DNA of 8,247 nucleotides from Porphyromonadaceae bacterium UBA2751 (lineage in GTDB: Bacteria > Bacteroidota > Bacteroidia > Bacteroidales > Muribaculaceae). Under the pieces are notes generated by a model. The model made no database searches and was not told the DNA's origin. It worked only from the letters and a program-made list of their open reading frames with translations. The DNA lies in contig DEJJ01000031.1 in NCBI GenBank assembly GCA_002353285.1, positions 234 to 8,480 on the forward strand. Reading direction: 5' to 3'. Below are positions 6,722 through 8,247 of the stretch, piece by piece (the stretch's first letter is position 1; each line of letters starts with the position of its first letter). The position numbers were made by a program, and so were the translations under genes.

Positions 6722-7213
6722 TTAATGATTTTTTTTAGTGAGCAGGTTCGCAATCCAGTTGGCACCCATCGCCAGCACATATGAGAATGCCGTGAAGAGC
6801 AATAGCATCATTCCAGCCTCGAGCGAGAAGTGGGCTGTGAATAGCGAAATTGCGCAACCTGCAACTACTGCCATGATGGTGAGCAGGATTGCAGTGGTGC
6901 GCTTGTCGCACTGCAGCAGTTCCTTGCGCTTGCCAAGTAGGAGCGTTGTTGCAAGTGCGGCCATTGCAATGGCAATGAGCAGGACCACCATCCATGACTC
7001 GCGTGCCCAGGGTGTGGCACAAGCAACTAAAGCTGCCATGGGCACAATGCGCTTTGTGCTATAGCTCTCGTCGCTTTCTTGCAACCAAGCCATGAACTGC
7101 TTGTTGCTATAGTCTTTGCCCTTTAGAGTGAGCAAATCCCCCTTAAGCATCACAACTAGTGCGTAGAAGCTCGAAAATGCTAGTAATATATTGGCTATCA
7201 GTTGATAATCCAT
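6722..7213 (-). CDS. Multi-pass membrane protein, unknown function
   Basis: A 163-residue hydrophobic protein. Predicted membrane segments lie at about residues 4-23, 56-70, 74-94, 108-128 and 133-157. Two hydrophilic loops separate some of them: L-K-G-D-L-L-T-L-K-G-K-D-Y-S-N-K-Q-F-M-A-W-L-Q (23-45), and a short K-R-K-E loop near 95-105. The first loop recalls the membrane-anchored N-terminal region found in some Mur-ligase-like proteins, which would make this a free-standing version. That is a faint resemblance and I do not assign a function. The start at 7211-7213 lies about 32 bp downstream of a good -7 promoter box, so this is probably the first gene of the transcript that includes ileS; the gap to the ileS start is 22 bp. 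Confidence 0.75.
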   Translation of the reverse strand: MDYQLIANILLAFSSFYALVVMLKGDLLTLKGKDYSNKQFMAWLQESDESYSTKRIVPMAALVACATPWARESWMVVLLIAIAMAALATTLLLGKRKELLQCDKRTTAILLTIMAVVAGCAISLFTAHFSLEAGMMLLLFTAFSYVLAMGANWIANLLTKKNH

Positions 7214-7244
7214 AACTTTAGATGGTTGGTCCCTAAAATAATTT

Positions 7245-7253
7245 GCAAATATA
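7245..7253 (-). promoter_or_regulatory. Bacteroidetes -7 promoter box for the ileS cluster
   Basis: The minus strand reads TATATTTGC, an exact match to the Bacteroidetes -7 consensus TAnnTTTG. It would place the start of transcription near 7238-7240, about 25 nt before the ATG at 7213. No TTTG stands at the ideal 19-nt spacing upstream, so the -33 half is weak or absent. The palindrome ATTTGCAAAT (7241-7250) overlaps the box and could be an operator-like site. Confidence 0.55.
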
Positions 7254-7333
7254 CAAATTATCGCTGAAATAGTGTGCAGTTACACATCTTAAAATAAGAA
7301 AACTTGTTAACAGAGCTGCACCTCGCCACTGAA

Positions 7334-7825
7334 TCACTCAACGATGACAGTCTTGGTGGTATAATTGGAGTAGACGACGATTTGAACACCCTTTTCGTCC
7401 TTGGTTACTGGAATGCCTTGTAGGTTGTATCTTGCAACCTCGTGTGCTTCGCCTGGGTTGCTACCGATTGCTATAGGCTGGATGGCCGAGTCGTCGTTAT
7501 TGCCCGCAGGCTTCGACATGAGGATCAGGGCAGTGTGCACGTTGTTGCTCTGGTTGGTTCCCACGCCGTCGCCAATGCCAGTGATGCTCTCGACCTGGAA
7601 GCCATGGGCGGCAAGCATGTTGATGATTTGTCCCTCATTGAGCCTGTCGAAACTCTTGTTGTAGGAAGAACGAATGCCTTCGGGAACATCGCCTCCAATT
7701 CGTGCGAGAACCCAATTATTGGAAGGGATGTCGAGGTCGACGTAGATTGTGACGTAACTCTTTTGTGCAAAACTTGTGGCGATGGCCAGTGCGGCGCAAG
7801 CTAATAATAGTGTCAATCGTTTCAT
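7334..7825 (-). CDS. Small secreted protein with T9SS-like C-terminal tail
   Basis: A 163-residue predicted exported protein. I chose the ATG at 7823-7825, which gives a clean Sec signal peptide (M-K-R-L-T-L-L-L core, cleavage likely after SFA at 20, mature end QKSYV) and places a perfect promoter just upstream. A start at 7882 would put the promoter inside the gene. Residues about 63-113 have the pattern I-I-N-M-L-A-A-H-G-F-Q-V-E-S-I-T-G then T-A-L-I-L-M-S-K-P, which resembles DUF4177-like small alpha/beta domains (LNELGxxGWELVSV). Residues 130-163 (V-A-R-Y-N-L-Q-G ... K-G-V-Q-I-V-V-Y-S-N-Y-T-T-K-T-V-I-V-E) look like the short C-terminal sorting or anchoring tails of Bacteroidetes secreted proteins. 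No catalytic residues can be named. It is separated by 120 bp and a second promoter from the ileS cluster, so it is probably its own unit. Confidence 0.8.
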   Translation of the reverse strand: MKRLTLLLACAALAIATSFAQKSYVTIYVDLDIPSNNWVLARIGGDVPEGIRSSYNKSFDRLNEGQIINMLAAHGFQVESITGIGDGVGTNQSNNVHTALILMSKPAGNNDDSAIQPIAIGSNPGEAHEVARYNLQGIPVTKDEKGVQIVVYSNYTTKTVIVE

Positions 7826-7851
7826 GATTAGTAATATATTAATAAACGATG

Positions 7852-7883
7852 GCAAAATTAGTGCAAGCCGAGGGCAGAACAAA
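7852..7883 (-). promoter_or_regulatory. Complete Bacteroidetes promoter (TTTG-N19-TAATTTTG)
   Basis: On the minus strand TTTG (7883-7880) is followed after exactly 19 nt by TAATTTTGC (7860-7852). This fits both halves of the primary sigma factor consensus of Bacteroidetes, with ideal spacing. Transcription should start near 7845, giving a leader of about 20 nt before the ATG at 7825. The spacer ends in CTCGGCTTGCAC. A 14-bp A-tract on this strand (7910-7897) lies 13 bp upstream of the -33 half and could act as an UP-like element. Confidence 0.85.
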
Positions 7884-7934
7884 ATAATAAACGAAGTTTT
7901 TTTATTTTTTATGCCGAGGCGCCGCCTAATTTAT

Positions 7935-7955
7935 CCAACATTAGTGCAAACCGAG
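7935..7955 (-). repeat. Second, degenerate copy of the promoter motif
   Basis: This 21-bp stretch matches 7852-7872 at 18 of 21 positions, in the same orientation and 83 bp upstream. The shared part on the minus strand is CTCGG-Y-TTGCACTAAT. Here the -7 box is TAATGTTG instead of TAATTTTG, and the -33 position reads CTCG, so it is probably a weak or dead promoter copy. Confidence 0.65.
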
Positions 7956-7991
7956 CGAAATACGAGGGTGTTGCAAAACTGCAGACTATGG

Positions 7992-8002
7992 CCTCGAAGA
8001 GG
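7992..8002. repeat. GAA-triloop mini-hairpin
   Basis: CCTC-GAA-GAGG is a 4-bp perfect stem closed by a C-G pair around a GAA loop. It stands 9 bp before the first copy of the 61-bp repeat and belongs to the same style of hairpin seen inside that repeat. Confidence 0.5.
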
Positions 8003-8010
8003 TCAAAAGG

Positions 8011-8071
8011 CTCGAACCACGAAGTGCTCGGGGAGATTTCAAAGCATAAGTCGCGCGCAGCGCGGTGTGCG
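8011..8071. repeat. 61-bp direct repeat, copy 1
   Basis: It is identical to 8187-8247 except at two positions (T/G in the GAGAT-T-TCAAAG segment and A/G in the CAT-A-AG segment). It starts at CTCGAACCAC. It contains a short CAC-GAA-GTG hairpin (8018-8026) and a CGCGC-GCA-GCGCG hairpin (8052-8064). Reading frames through the region are open but unconvincing. It is not part of any recognised gene, tRNA or insertion sequence end. Confidence 0.9.
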
Positions 8072-8072
8072 G

Positions 8073-8151
8073 TGCCCGACAGGGCATTGAAATTCGACCC
8101 AACATTGAGCCGCTTCAATAGTAACACCATGCAAGAACCCCGCAGGGGTTC
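8073..8151. repeat. Hairpin-bearing spacer between repeat copies
   Basis: This segment belongs to the 115 bp separating the two repeat copies. It holds TGCCC-GACA-GGGCA (8073-8086, 5-bp stem) and GAACCCC-GCA-GGGGTTC (8135-8151, 7-bp stem). ATTGAA (8086-8091) and TTCAAT (8114-8119) form a further, wider inverted repeat. No gene is supported here. The strongest hairpin lacks a following T-run on either strand, so it is not a clear terminator. Confidence 0.6.
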
Positions 8152-8186
8152 GCAGCTTGGTGATTGACAGCGAATTATGCATGTGC

Positions 8187-8247
8187 CTCGAACCACGAAG
8201 TGCTCGGGGAGATGTCAAAGCATGAGTCGCGCGCAGCGCGGTGTGCG
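8187..8247. repeat. 61-bp direct repeat, copy 2 (cut by window end)
   Basis: This is the second copy, offset 176 bp from the first and still matching at the last base of the window, so the true repeat length and copy number are unknown. It carries the same CAC-GAA-GTG (8194-8202) and CGCGC-GCA-GCGCG (8228-8240) hairpins. Confidence 0.85.

Noticed and set aside
6700..6780. Longer ileS start at 6780
   Set aside because: The extra 27 residues overlap the end of the membrane-protein gene in another frame and are not IleRS-like. MKKFNEYNKF fits the family start.
7272..7321. Terminator between the secreted-protein gene and the ileS cluster
   Set aside because: Only weak inverted repeats are present (GTGT/ACAC, and GTGCAG/CTGCAC with a 36-nt loop), with no T-run in the right place.
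7796..7798. Lipobox at Cys10 of the secreted protein
   Set aside because: The cysteine sits in the middle of the hydrophobic core, too close to the N-terminus, and a good signal peptidase I site (SFA-Q) follows.
8011..8022. tRNA T-arm-like GGTTCGAGCC on the minus strand
   Set aside because: The flanking bases do not form a 5-bp T stem, and no acceptor, D or anticodon arm can be placed around it.
7776..8090. A 104-codon plus-strand frame
   Set aside because: It overlaps the signal-peptide end of the secreted-protein gene and its promoter on the opposite strand, and has no recognisable features.
7909..8196. A 95-codon minus-strand frame across the repeat region
   Set aside because: It runs through one full repeat copy and the promoter-like motif, has erratic composition, and resembles no family. 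Open frames here probably reflect GC-rich repeats.
8011..8247. CRISPR array
   Set aside because: The repeats are too long (61 bp), the spacing is 115 bp, only two copies are visible, and no cas genes are present.

Overview
The window is a stretch of a Bacteroidales chromosome. It is most like a gut lineage such as Muribaculaceae or Prevotella; the family assignment is my inference. The reasons are the Bacteroidetes-type promoters (TTTG, 19 nt, TAnnTTTG), the lack of Shine-Dalgarno sequences, a DUF4296 lipoprotein and a DUF4298 protein, a cysteine-poor DksA-like protein, a long type-2-like isoleucyl-tRNA synthetase, and a secreted protein with a C-terminal tail typical of the phylum. All recognised genes lie on the minus strand, so the window reads biologically from right to left.

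Right flank (8247 down to about 7826): no gene. It holds a 61-bp direct repeat with a 176-bp period, a cluster of small hairpins with GNA-type loops, two copies of a promoter-like 21-bp motif, and a complete promoter for the next gene. Then comes a small secreted protein (7825-7334), followed by a 120-bp gap with a second promoter-like -7 box.

Main cluster (7213 down to 274): a multi-pass membrane protein, ileS, a TraR/DksA-family regulator, lspA, a DUF4296 lipoprotein, an unrecognised 107-residue protein and a DUF4298 protein. Most gaps are 2-22 bp, which suggests one operon. The exception is the 88-bp gap after ileS, which contains a stem-loop. The grouping joins tRNA charging (IleRS), stringent-response-type control of transcription (DksA-like) and lipoprotein maturation (LspA) with a lipoprotein that LspA would process. 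ileS-lspA adjacency is also known in Proteobacteria.

Left flank (273 down to 1): no gene. It has a 10-bp tandem repeat just after the last stop codon, a 9-bp duplication, and a run of short perfect hairpins.

The most notable protein-level signal is the IleRS signature motif. It reads GIHH instead of HxGH, the 1/3-swapped form that has been tied to extreme mupirocin resistance in type 2 IleRS. No clearly new multi-gene system is visible. The least explained material is the repeat and hairpin content of the two non-coding flanks.
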